Positions 56,769 through 64,000 of a DNA stretch of 64,000 bases are shown here, piece after piece. Source of the stretch: Carnobacterium_A antarcticum (GTDB lineage Bacteria > Bacillota > Bacilli > Lactobacillales > Carnobacteriaceae). Where the stretch lies: assembly GCF_042658365.1 (NCBI RefSeq), contig NZ_JBHSQC010000025.1; one strand, 5' to 3'. Within the stretch, counting starts at the first letter, position 1; every line of letters begins with the position of its first letter. The notes beneath the pieces were generated by a model. It ran no database searches. It was not told the origin of the DNA and saw only the letters and a program-made list of their open reading frames with translations. The position numbers and the translations under genes were made by a program.

Positions 56769-58082
56769 TTAAATCAGTGAACGTTCTAATCTCATCAAAT
56801 CTGCATAGTTCTCTCTTTCAATCGCTAAAAAGTCTACTCCGTTTTCAACAAACACCACTGGTGGTCGAGGAATGCGATTGTAATTATTAGCCATCGCATA
56901 GCCATAGGCACCGGTGCTAAAAACGGCTAGGATATCTTGTGTTTGAGCCTCAGGCAATGGCAGGTCCCAAATCAACATATCTCCAGACTCGCAACATTTT
57001 CCAGCGATGGAATACATTTTTTCCGTTTGGTCACTGACGCGATTAGCAAAAACTCCTGTATACTTGGCATTGTATAGAGCAGGACGAATGTTATCTGACA
57101 TTCCGCCATCCACAGCTAAATAATTGCGCACATCAGGGATTTCTTTTTGTGAACCTGTTTGATAAAGAGTGATTCCTGCATCTCCTACCAAACTTCTCCC
57201 TGGTTCTATCCATATTTCCGGCATTTCAAGACCTAGCTCTTTCGATACCTGTTCAACTTCATCGATGATGGTATTGATATACGTCTCGATTGGCAACGGC
57301 TCATCTTCTGTTGTATAGCGAATACCAAATCCGCCTCCCACGTTTAAAACTTTCAATTTAAAATCAAATTGTTTTTTCCATTCTTTCGCTTTGTTTAAAA
57401 CTTTATCGATTGCCAAATTAAAGCCTTCCGTTTCAAAAATTTGGGAACCAATATGGCTATGCAATCCCATAACATTAATAAAAGGCATTTTTCTTGTCAG
57501 TTCAATAGCCATTTCTGCCTGCCCATTAGTTAAATCAAAACCGAATTTTGAATCATTTTGTCCCGTTGAAATGTAATCGTGTGTATGAGCCTCCACTCCT
57601 GGAGTAACACGGATCAGAACATTCATCATTTGTTTGCGTATACTAGTGAATTTATTCAATTGGTTTAATTCATGGAAATTATCGACCACAAAACAACCTA
57701 CCCGGTAATCTAATCCCGTAATAATTTCAGCATCAGATTTATTATTGCCATGAAAGTGAATCTTTTCGCTAGGGTAATCCGCTTTGATAGCCGTATAAAG
57801 TTCTCCACCGGAAACAACGTCAAGTGACATGTTTTCTTTTGCCATCAGTTGATAAATAGCTAAGCAGGAAAAAGCTTTACTAGCATAAGCAACTTGAGCC
57901 GCTACCCCTCTGTTTTCAAAAGCAGCTTTAAAAGCACGAGCTTTTTCTTTAATGTACAAGGTATCATAAACGTAGATTGGTGTCCCATATTTTTCTACCA
58001 AATCTAAACTGTCTACTCCTCCAATTTCCAAGTGATTTTTTTCGTTTATTTTCATTGTACCTGTTAATAATCTTTCATCCAT
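56769..58082 (-). CDS. lysA: Diaminopimelate decarboxylase
   Basis: A 437-residue PLP enzyme of fold III. The PLP lysine is in AQVAYASKAFSCLA, the HxGS-type glycine-rich segment is LHSHIGSQIF, and the phosphate-binding motif is NVGGGFGIRY. EPGRSLVGDAG and the catalytic Cys in GKCCESGDML follow. It converts meso-DAP to lysine, the last step. Monocistronic, ending at a terminator near 58.2 kb upstream neighbour. No L-box leader seen. Confidence 0.96.
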   Translation of the reverse strand: MDERLLTGTMKINEKNHLEIGGVDSLDLVEKYGTPIYVYDTLYIKEKARAFKAAFENRGVAAQVAYASKAFSCLAIYQLMAKENMSLDVVSGGELYTAIKADYPSEKIHFHGNNKSDAEIITGLDYRVGCFVVDNFHELNQLNKFTSIRKQMMNVLIRVTPGVEAHTHDYISTGQNDSKFGFDLTNGQAEMAIELTRKMPFINVMGLHSHIGSQIFETEGFNLAIDKVLNKAKEWKKQFDFKLKVLNVGGGFGIRYTTEDEPLPIETYINTIIDEVEQVSKELGLEMPEIWIEPGRSLVGDAGITLYQTGSQKEIPDVRNYLAVDGGMSDNIRPALYNAKYTGVFANRVSDQTEKMYSIAGKCCESGDMLIWDLPLPEAQTQDILAVFSTGAYGYAMANNYNRIPRPPVVFVENGVDFLAIERENYADLMRLERSLI

Positions 58083-58160
58083 TTGTTGTCCTCATTTCAA
58101 CTTTATCCGAAAATTTGCTCTATTTACTTTAACACAAAACCCTCTTTTTCTCAACGCGGC

Positions 58161-58199
58161 AAAAAAGGACCCCAGCTTCATAGAGGCGGGATCCTTTTC
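58161..58199 (-). terminator. Terminator after the purine nucleoside phosphorylase gene
   Basis: AAGGACCCC and GGGATCCTT-type arms pair imperfectly around a GC-rich stem; the minus strand continues TTTTTTGCC. It separates the deoB-pnp operon from lysA. Confidence 0.75.
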
Positions 58200-58269
58200 T
58201 ACATTCAAAAAGAAAATTTACAAAACAAAAACACTAAAATATTCATTGGTTTTATTGTTTTCAAAAGAA

Positions 58270-59091
58270 TTAAAGAGCAGCTAAAATGTTTTTTATAAAT
58301 GCTTTAAAGGTCGTTTTCACACGTTGTGTGGTTTCAACTACTTCTTCATGATTTAAAGCAGCTTGCATACCTGCGGCGAGATTGGTAATGCATGACACAC
58401 CAATCACTCGTAATCCAGCGTGTTTAGCTACGATAACTTCAGGCACTGTAGACATACCCACAGCATCTGCTCCTAGTAAACGAGCCATTTTGATTTCAGC
58501 GGGGGTTTCATAAGTAGGGCCTGAAAAGCCAATATAGACGCCTTCTTTTAAATCCAAGTCCATTTCTCCAGCGACTTTTCTCACAGTTTCTTGATAAGCC
58601 TTGTCATATGGTTCACTCATATCCGTAAAACGCACACCCATCGCCTCATCGTTTGGTCCGATAAGAGGGTTTACTCCTGTATAATTGATTTGATCAGTGA
58701 TCATCATTAATTCGCCTTGAGTAAAGCTGGTATTGATACCACCTGCGGCGTTGGTCACAATCAAAGAATGAACACCTAATTCTTTCATCACTCTAACGGG
58801 AAAAGTGACCTCTTGCAAAGTATAGCCTTCATAGTAATGGAAACGGCCTTGCATCGCAAGGACCTGTTTACCCCCTAGCACACCGTAAACTAATTGTCCG
58901 GCGTGCCCAGCAACTGTCGAAACGGGAAAATGAGGAATATCGCCGTATGAAATAATAACAGGATTTTCAATTTCATCTCCCAATTCTCCTAAACCTGATC
59001 CAAGAATCAAACCGATTTCGAGATCTTTTACCCCTTGTTGTTTAATAAAACTAGCTGCTGCTGTAATTTTTTCTTGTAAAGATACTGTCAT
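58270..59091 (-). CDS. punA: Purine nucleoside phosphorylase (PunA type)
   Basis: A 273-residue trimeric-type purine nucleoside phosphorylase. Conserved segments are LILGSGLGELGDE (phosphate site), VAGHAGQLVYG, RFHYYEGYTLQEVTFPVRVM, IVTNAAGGIN and GPTYETPAEI, ending EVIVAKHAGLRVIGVSCITN. It splits (deoxy)guanosine and (deoxy)inosine to base and sugar phosphate. It follows deoB by 27 bases, the usual salvage operon order drm-punA. Confidence 0.95.
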   Translation of the reverse strand: MTVSLQEKITAAASFIKQQGVKDLEIGLILGSGLGELGDEIENPVIISYGDIPHFPVSTVAGHAGQLVYGVLGGKQVLAMQGRFHYYEGYTLQEVTFPVRVMKELGVHSLIVTNAAGGINTSFTQGELMMITDQINYTGVNPLIGPNDEAMGVRFTDMSEPYDKAYQETVRKVAGEMDLDLKEGVYIGFSGPTYETPAEIKMARLLGADAVGMSTVPEVIVAKHAGLRVIGVSCITNLAAGMQAALNHEEVVETTQRVKTTFKAFIKNILAAL

Positions 59092-59118
59092 GATTGATCT
59101 CCTTTTAACGTTTTTTTA

Positions 59119-60288
59119 TTAGTTTAGCTGGCTTAAGAAACTTTTCCCAAAACCGGTGCTTTCTACTCCGAAATTATCCGCAATGGTTGCCCCAATGTCA
59201 GCAAAGTGCCCTTGAGATAATTCACCACGATCTTTCATTGATGGCGAGTATGCTAACAATGGAACATATTCACGAGTATGATCTGTTCCTGGGGCGATTG
59301 GATCGTTACCATGGTCAGCAGTAATCAAAAGCAAATCATCTTCTTTTAATTGCCCAACGATTTCTTCAAGACGTACATCGAAATCATCAATCGCTTTTCC
59401 ATATCCAACGACGTCGCGACGATGTCCGAATAAAGCATCAAAATCGACTAGATTCAAAAAGCTTAGTCCTTCAAAATCTTGCGTCATCACTTTTAAAAGT
59501 TGATCGACACCATCCATATTGCTGGTCGTCCGAACGGCTTCTGTTATCCCTTCACCATTGTAAATATCATTGATCTTACCAATGGCAATCACATCTTTTC
59601 CAGCCTCGCTCAAATGATTCAAAACTGTTTTTCCGAATGGATTCAATGCGTAATCATGACGCCCACTTGTTCTGGTAAAGTTGCCAGGTTCGCCAACAAA
59701 CGGACGAGCAATAATGCGGCCAATCATATAAGGATCATCTTTAGTGATATCGCGTACGTATTGACAAATTTTGTAAAGTTCTTCTAATGGAATGACTTTT
59801 TCATGAGCTGCAATCTGTAAAACAGGATCAGCCGAAGTATAAACAATCAAATCACCGGTCTTCATTTGGTGTTCACCATATTCATCAATAATAGCTGTAC
59901 CGCTCGCTGGCTTGTTTGCGACGACTTTGCGCCCTGAAAAGTCTTCGATTTTTTTTAATAATTCAGCTGGAAAACCTTCAGGGAACACACGAAAAGGCGT
60001 TTGAATGTTTAATCCCATGATTTCCCAATGTCCCGTCATGGTATCTTTCCCAACAGATACTTCCTCTAATTTTGTATAATAACCTACACTATCCGGAACG
60101 TTACGGACACCTTTTAAAGGACGGATATTGCCTAAACCTAGTTCTTCCAAGTGTGGAATGTTTAAGCCAGCTTCTTGGGCGATGTGCCCTAATGTGTCGC
60201 TGCCTATATCATTAAATTGAGCAGCATCTGGCGCTTCTCCAATTCCTACTGAATCCATGACAATTAAATGTACTCTTTTATAAGACAT
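59119..60288 (-). CDS. deoB: Phosphopentomutase
   Basis: A 389-residue metalloenzyme of the alkaline phosphatase superfamily. Metal-binding motifs are IVMDSVGIGEAPDA at the start, HDYALNPFG in the middle, and LITADHGNDPIAPGTDHTRE near the end; the catalytic Thr lies in VGKDTMTGHWEI. It interconverts ribose/deoxyribose 1- and 5-phosphate. AGGAGGA precedes the ATG. Downstream of xerD as in Bacillus (drm). Confidence 0.96.
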   Translation of the reverse strand: MSYKRVHLIVMDSVGIGEAPDAAQFNDIGSDTLGHIAQEAGLNIPHLEELGLGNIRPLKGVRNVPDSVGYYTKLEEVSVGKDTMTGHWEIMGLNIQTPFRVFPEGFPAELLKKIEDFSGRKVVANKPASGTAIIDEYGEHQMKTGDLIVYTSADPVLQIAAHEKVIPLEELYKICQYVRDITKDDPYMIGRIIARPFVGEPGNFTRTSGRHDYALNPFGKTVLNHLSEAGKDVIAIGKINDIYNGEGITEAVRTTSNMDGVDQLLKVMTQDFEGLSFLNLVDFDALFGHRRDVVGYGKAIDDFDVRLEEIVGQLKEDDLLLITADHGNDPIAPGTDHTREYVPLLAYSPSMKDRGELSQGHFADIGATIADNFGVESTGFGKSFLSQLN

Positions 60289-60382
60289 ATTCGTTTGTCC
60301 TCCTCTTTCTTGGTTTCTATCTCTCTTATTATAGTAAATAAACCGCTTAAATGCGAGAGAAAAACCAAACTCTCATTTAATT

Positions 60383-61285
60383 TCAAGCTCGTGGGTGATA
60401 CGTTTTATAAACGGTCGACATCCGATGAGTCGTAATATGTGTATAGATTTGTGTTGTCGAAATATCTGAATGTCCTAATAACTCTTGGACAGTACGTAAA
60501 TCAGCGCCGTTTTCTAGTAAATGCGTAGCAAATGAATGTCGCAATGTATGAGGAGTTACTTCTTTTTCAATGCCAGCTTTTTTCACAAGCCCTTTTAAAT
60601 TTTTCCATACCCCTTGCCTGCTCAACTTACGTCCATGATGGTTTAAAAAGACATAAAGTGAACGTTTATCTGGCCGTTCCAGCCGATTTCGACTATGTTT
60701 TAAATACTTTTCGATCCATTCTATGGCTAAATCGCCTAATGGAATAATACGTTCTTTATCGCCTTTCCCAATGGTTTGAATCAAACCTAGTGAAAGATGT
60801 AAATCATCCAATTTTAATTCCGTTAGTTCAGAAACGCGCAGTCCTGTAGCGTACATCACCTCAAGCATAGCCCGATCCCTAATTCCCAACGTTTCACTGG
60901 TATTAGGTGTTTCAATGAGGATCTCTACTTCTTTGGTAGAAAGAACTTTTGGCAATGTCTGGGCTTTTTTAGGCGTATCAATGTGTAACATCGGATCAGT
61001 AGTTGAAATTTTTTCTTGTCTTAAAAATTGATGGAATTGTCTTAAACTGGAAACCATTCTAATGACTGTACCTGCTGCTTTTTCTTCTTCTTTTAACCGT
61101 TGTAAAAAAGACAAAACCGTATACCGATCCACCGCATCCCAATGGTTGATATGATTTTCTTTTAGAAAGAGCAAATACTGTTTCAAATCACGCTGATAGC
61201 TTTCTACTGTATTTTTTGAAAGTCCGCGTTCAATTGTCAAAAAGCGGATATATTCCGTTAAACTCTCTTCCATTTCCACTTCCAT
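60383..61285 (-). CDS. xerD: Site-specific recombinase XerD
   Basis: A 300-residue tyrosine recombinase starting MEVEMEESLTEYIRFL; AAAGGA lies eight bases upstream. The N-terminal SAM-like domain (LTIERGLSKNTVESYQRDLK) precedes the catalytic one with Arg in ATGLRVSELTEL, HTLRHSFATHLL, LGHSDISTT and Tyr in QIYTH. With XerC it resolves chromosome dimers at dif. Not a phage integrase: its order with fur and deoB is chromosomal. Close to B. subtilis RipX. Confidence 0.95.
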   Translation of the reverse strand: MEVEMEESLTEYIRFLTIERGLSKNTVESYQRDLKQYLLFLKENHINHWDAVDRYTVLSFLQRLKEEEKAAGTVIRMVSSLRQFHQFLRQEKISTTDPMLHIDTPKKAQTLPKVLSTKEVEILIETPNTSETLGIRDRAMLEVMYATGLRVSELTELKLDDLHLSLGLIQTIGKGDKERIIPLGDLAIEWIEKYLKHSRNRLERPDKRSLYVFLNHHGRKLSRQGVWKNLKGLVKKAGIEKEVTPHTLRHSFATHLLENGADLRTVQELLGHSDISTTQIYTHITTHRMSTVYKTYHPRA

Positions 61286-61361
61286 CCAAAACATCCTTTC
61301 AATAGTTAAAAAGAGAGCACCAAACATGTCTGTTATCCGCTCTCTTACTCTTTATTTAATG

Positions 61362-61829
61362 TTATTGTATGCCTTTCTTTTCTTGATCTTGGCACTTCTT
61401 GCAAATGCCATGAAACGTTAATCGGTGATCTTTGACAAGAAATTGAAAACGTGACTCGACGATCGCTTCAATCTCTTCTAATAAATCTTCATGGACTTCT
61501 TCTATGTCACCACATTGAGTGCACAGCAAATGATGATGAAAATGTTTTGCTCCATCTTTTTTTAAATCATACCGCGCTAAACCATCATCAAAACTAACTT
61601 TATTTACTATTTCTAATTCGGTCAACATTTCTAACGTGCGGTAGACCGTTGCCAGACCGATATCAGGATTCACTTTTTTGACCAGCAAATATATTTCTTC
61701 TGCACTCATATGTTCCGATTCTTTTTCTAGTAGAACTTTCATGGTTGCTTCTCTTTGAGAAGTTAGTTTATAACCCGCATCGTGCAACGATTCTTTTATT
61801 TTTAATAGAGATGTTTCAATTGGTTTCAT
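61362..61829 (-). CDS. fur: Fur family metal-responsive regulator
   Basis: A 155-residue regulator starting MKPIETSLLKIKESLHDAGY, eight bases after GAGGG. The winged helix is KLTSQREATMKVLLEKESEH to DIGLATVYRTLEML. The metal-binding dimer domain has HHHLLCTQCGDIEEVHED and CKKCQ, a Cys4 zinc site. Fur, PerR and Zur cannot be separated with certainty, but the fur-xerD-deoB order favours Fur. It should repress iron uptake genes with Fe(II). Confidence 0.9.
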   Translation of the reverse strand: MKPIETSLLKIKESLHDAGYKLTSQREATMKVLLEKESEHMSAEEIYLLVKKVNPDIGLATVYRTLEMLTELEIVNKVSFDDGLARYDLKKDGAKHFHHHLLCTQCGDIEEVHEDLLEEIEAIVESRFQFLVKDHRLTFHGICKKCQDQEKKGIQ

Positions 61830-61870
61830 TTGGATTGCCCTCATTTAACTGATGCTGTCTTATCTGTTGT

Positions 61871-62749
61871 TTATTCTTCTGTTTCAGTGTTAAAATCGAC
61901 CAGTTTTGTTTCGCCATTTTCTTGAGTAATCTTTCTTTGTTTCATCAAATTTCCAAGTGCGCGCTTAAATTGAGCTTTGCTGATACCGAAGCGTTCTCTG
62001 ATTTCATCTGGGTCGCTTTTATCAGTATAAGGAAAACTCCCTGTATGTGTACGTTCTAAAATAGCAAGCAACATCCCAGCATCATCACTAATAGCTTCAT
62101 GCGCTCTCGGCATCAAAGAAACGTTTAGAATGCCATCGTTTCTAACACCGATCACACGTCCAGATACTACTTCGCCAAGTCGGGGTTCATCTTTTCGTTC
62201 AGAAGGGTGAATAAAACCTAAATAGTTATCCTCTGTTAAGATATAAGTGCCCACTAATTTCAATCGGTAAGCAGTCCCTGTGATGTTTTGGTTATTTAGT
62301 TCTTCAGCGCCTTTACGAGACATAGATTCAAATACAGATTCAGGTGCTTGCTCGCCCCACATACGGTCTTTTTCATCTACACGAATCGTTATCAATAAAC
62401 GATCTCCTTTTTTAGGCCAAAGGTGTTTAAGTGTCGGCAATTCATCCAGCGACACAACCAATTCTTTGTCCGGCAAACCGATATCCATAAAGACTCCTAA
62501 ATCTTTGCGCGTATCAATCACTGTCGCCCAAGAATAATTTCCCATACGAACTTCCGGAATTTCTTGAGTCATCATCGTATCTTTATTCATCGCTACATAA
62601 GCAAAACCTTCAACAGTATCGCCTAATTGGTAAGTTGTTTCTCCATTTTTTAATAATTTATACGTAACCCCGTCTTTTTGAATAAAATAAGCTTTTTCAT
62701 TTATATCTGTAACCAAACCTGTAATAACATTTCCTAACGATTGATTCAT
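61871..62749 (-). CDS. cvfB: RNA-binding virulence regulator CvfB family
   Basis: A 292-residue protein of the CvfB/YitL family, with three S1-like domains and a C-terminal winged helix. S1-type parts are TGLVTDINEKAYFIQKDGVT, WATVIDTRKDLGVFMDIGLP and GRVIGVRNDGILNVSLMPR; the winged helix is PDEIRERFGISKAQFKRALG. It starts MNQSLGNVIT, ten bases after GGAGG. CvfB affects virulence factor expression in staphylococci through RNA binding. Upstream lies pyk, then a terminator. Confidence 0.92.
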   Translation of the reverse strand: MNQSLGNVITGLVTDINEKAYFIQKDGVTYKLLKNGETTYQLGDTVEGFAYVAMNKDTMMTQEIPEVRMGNYSWATVIDTRKDLGVFMDIGLPDKELVVSLDELPTLKHLWPKKGDRLLITIRVDEKDRMWGEQAPESVFESMSRKGAEELNNQNITGTAYRLKLVGTYILTEDNYLGFIHPSERKDEPRLGEVVSGRVIGVRNDGILNVSLMPRAHEAISDDAGMLLAILERTHTGSFPYTDKSDPDEIRERFGISKAQFKRALGNLMKQRKITQENGETKLVDFNTETEE

Positions 62750-62923
62750 TATATTTTGTCCTCCATCTAACACCAATGTATTTTTCTTAGATTTATCTTA
62801 GTCTATTTTATTTTTCTCTTTCATTTTATAGCAAAAAACTTAGGAATGAAAGGTTGAAACTTTACTTTTCAACATCCACGTCTATCTAGTTTACCATAAT
62901 TGTATTATGTCATCTATGGTCTA

Positions 62924-62970
62924 CAAAAAAAGCTCCCCTCTCAGAGAAACAAGCTTTCTGATGGGGGAGC
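62924..62970 (-). terminator. Terminator of pyk
   Basis: AGCTCCCC and GGGGGAGC form a strong stem extended by TCAGA/TCTGA; the minus strand continues TTTTTTTGTAG. Confidence 0.85.
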
Positions 62971-63003
62971 ACCTTTTGTAAAATTATCTTAAGTTTTAAC
63001 TGA

Positions 63004-64000
63004 TTAGATGGCTGTTGTTGCTCCACGGTAAACAATTCCACGACGAGAATCAACTGTAATTAATTCATCTGGATTAACCAATGAAGTAGCATTTTCTGCT
63101 CCTACAATCACTGGAATGCCCATAGCAATACCGATAACGGCTGCATGGCTTGTTAAACCACCATTTTCAACAACTAAAGCTGCAGATTTTTCAATTGCTG
63201 GTAAGTAGTCTTTATCGGTTGTTTTCACAACTAAAATACTACCTTCAACAGCTTTTGCATTTGCTTCTTCAGCAGAAGCCGCTACAACAGCTTTACCAAT
63301 AACTGATTCAGTACCAATTCCTTGTCCGCTAACTAACTTCGAACCAATCAATTGGATTTTCATTAAGTTAGTTGTTCCACGTTCGCCAACCGGTACACCA
63401 GCTGTGATAATAATCAGGTCGCCTTCTTTAGCAAAGCCGCCTTCTTGAGCGATAGTGGTAGCTAAGTTAAACATATCATCAGTCGATGACGGTTTTTTAG
63501 AAACTGTTGGATAAACGCCCCATGAAAGTGCTAATCCGCGCATTTGACGTTCTGAGAACGTTACTGCCACGATATTTGCTTTTGGACGGTATTTAGAGAT
63601 CATACGAGCAGTGTGGCCAGATTCTGTAGCCGCTACAATAGTATGAATATCTAAGTTACGTGCTGTATGGCCAACTGATTGTCCAATAGCTTCAGTCATA
63701 TCTGTTTCACTGTAAGCTTTCAACGCGAAAGCGTCTTGATTTATCAGTGCTTCTTCGGTGCGGATAGCAATACGTGCCATTGTTTGAACAGCTTCTACAG
63801 GATAGTCTCCCGCTGCTGTTTCGCCAGAAAGCATGATTGCATCGCTGCCGTCAAAAATAGCATTCGCAACGTCACTAGCTTCTGCACGTGTTGGGCGCGG
63901 GTTTTCTTGCATTGAATCCAACATTTGAGTAGCTGTAATAACAGGTTTGCCTAAAGCATTACTTTTTTGGATCAACGCTTTTTGAACGATAGGAACTTCC
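63004..64000 (-). CDS. pyk: Pyruvate kinase with C-terminal PEP-utiliser domain (5' part missing)
   Basis: The visible 332 residues begin EVPIVQKALIQKSNALGKPV, continue through ATQMLDSM, RAEASDVANAIFDGSDAIML and SGETAAGDYP, all pyruvate kinase active-site segments. The C-terminal allosteric domain follows. The last 100 residues are an extra PEP-utiliser-like phosphohistidine domain ending GGLTSHAAVIGIAMGIPVIV, with the TSHAA motif, as found in Firmicute pyruvate kinases. The frame runs off the right edge without a start; an apparent GTG/TTG start inside is not real. Final glycolytic step. Confidence 0.97.
   Translation of the reverse strand, partial: EVPIVQKALIQKSNALGKPVITATQMLDSMQENPRPTRAEASDVANAIFDGSDAIMLSGETAAGDYPVEAVQTMARIAIRTEEALINQDAFALKAYSETDMTEAIGQSVGHTARNLDIHTIVAATESGHTARMISKYRPKANIVAVTFSERQMRGLALSWGVYPTVSKKPSSTDDMFNLATTIAQEGGFAKEGDLIIITAGVPVGERGTTNLMKIQLIGSKLVSGQGIGTESVIGKAVVAASAEEANAKAVEGSILVVKTTDKDYLPAIEKSAALVVENGGLTSHAAVIGIAMGIPVIVGAENATSLVNPDELITVDSRRGIVYRGATTAI

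Noticed and set aside
1..64000. CRISPR arrays, insertion sequences and rRNA genes
   Set aside because: None seen: no regularly spaced repeats with spacers, no transposase, no rRNA sequence.

Overview
This is AT-rich chromosome of a low-GC Gram-positive bacterium of the order Lactobacillales, most probably Carnobacterium or a close relative. The genus is inferred from gene order and protein character and was not tested by search. The order gpsB-rnpB-ypsC, ypsA / recU-pbp1A, nth-dnaD-asnS-ypmB-dinG, hup-der-rpsA-cmk, ypbE-recQ-ypbB-ribU, resDE-rluB-scpBA-ribT and fur-xerD-deoB-punA matches the Bacillus subtilis backbone. There are no oxidase or cytochrome c biogenesis genes beside resDE, as expected for a fermentative organism.

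Positions 1 to about 21760 are the right part of a temperate siphophage-type prophage; the tail, lysis and left attachment genes lie beyond the left edge. Read from the integrase end, it has a tyrosine integrase against the 3' end of tRNA-Ser(CGA), a lysogeny module (CI-like S24 repressor, lipoprotein, Cro-like protein, BRO/ORF6C antirepressor), and an early operon on the minus strand. That operon carries a DnaD-type replication protein with built-in iterons, SSB, an HNHc nuclease and many small overlapping genes. An ArpU-like late activator (TTG start) is followed by a striking dyad of four half-sites and a leader with hairpins. Then comes packaging and head morphogenesis: HNH, cos region, small and large terminase, portal, ClpP-like protease, capsid and connectors. 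Two free-standing homing endonucleases (GIY-YIG and HNH) have invaded the late region. A second XRE regulator with a divergently transcribed unknown gene sits inside the early operon.

Positions 21762 to 64000 are chromosomal core: tRNA-Ser, RNase P RNA, cell-wall synthesis and division (PBP1A, GpsB), DNA repair and recombination (RecU, Nth, DinG, RecQ, XerD), replication and chromosome segregation (DnaD, ScpAB, HU), translation (AsnRS, S1, Der, CCA enzyme, RluB), lysine/diaminopimelate synthesis (DapB, LysA), nucleoside salvage (DeoB, PNP), riboflavin uptake under an FMN riboswitch, the ResDE two-component system, Fur, CvfB and the end of pyruvate kinase. Nearly all are on the minus strand. 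A small decayed island at about 40.9-42.7 kb, between ypiA and hup, holds a repeat-containing lipoprotein and the remains of an integrase.

The most interesting points are the symmetric four-site array and hairpin leader ahead of the phage late genes, 15-bp iterons inside the replication gene, a possible -1 frameshift fusing capsid to a HeH domain, the second XRE switch, and an endonuclease III that has lost two of its four iron-sulfur ligands.
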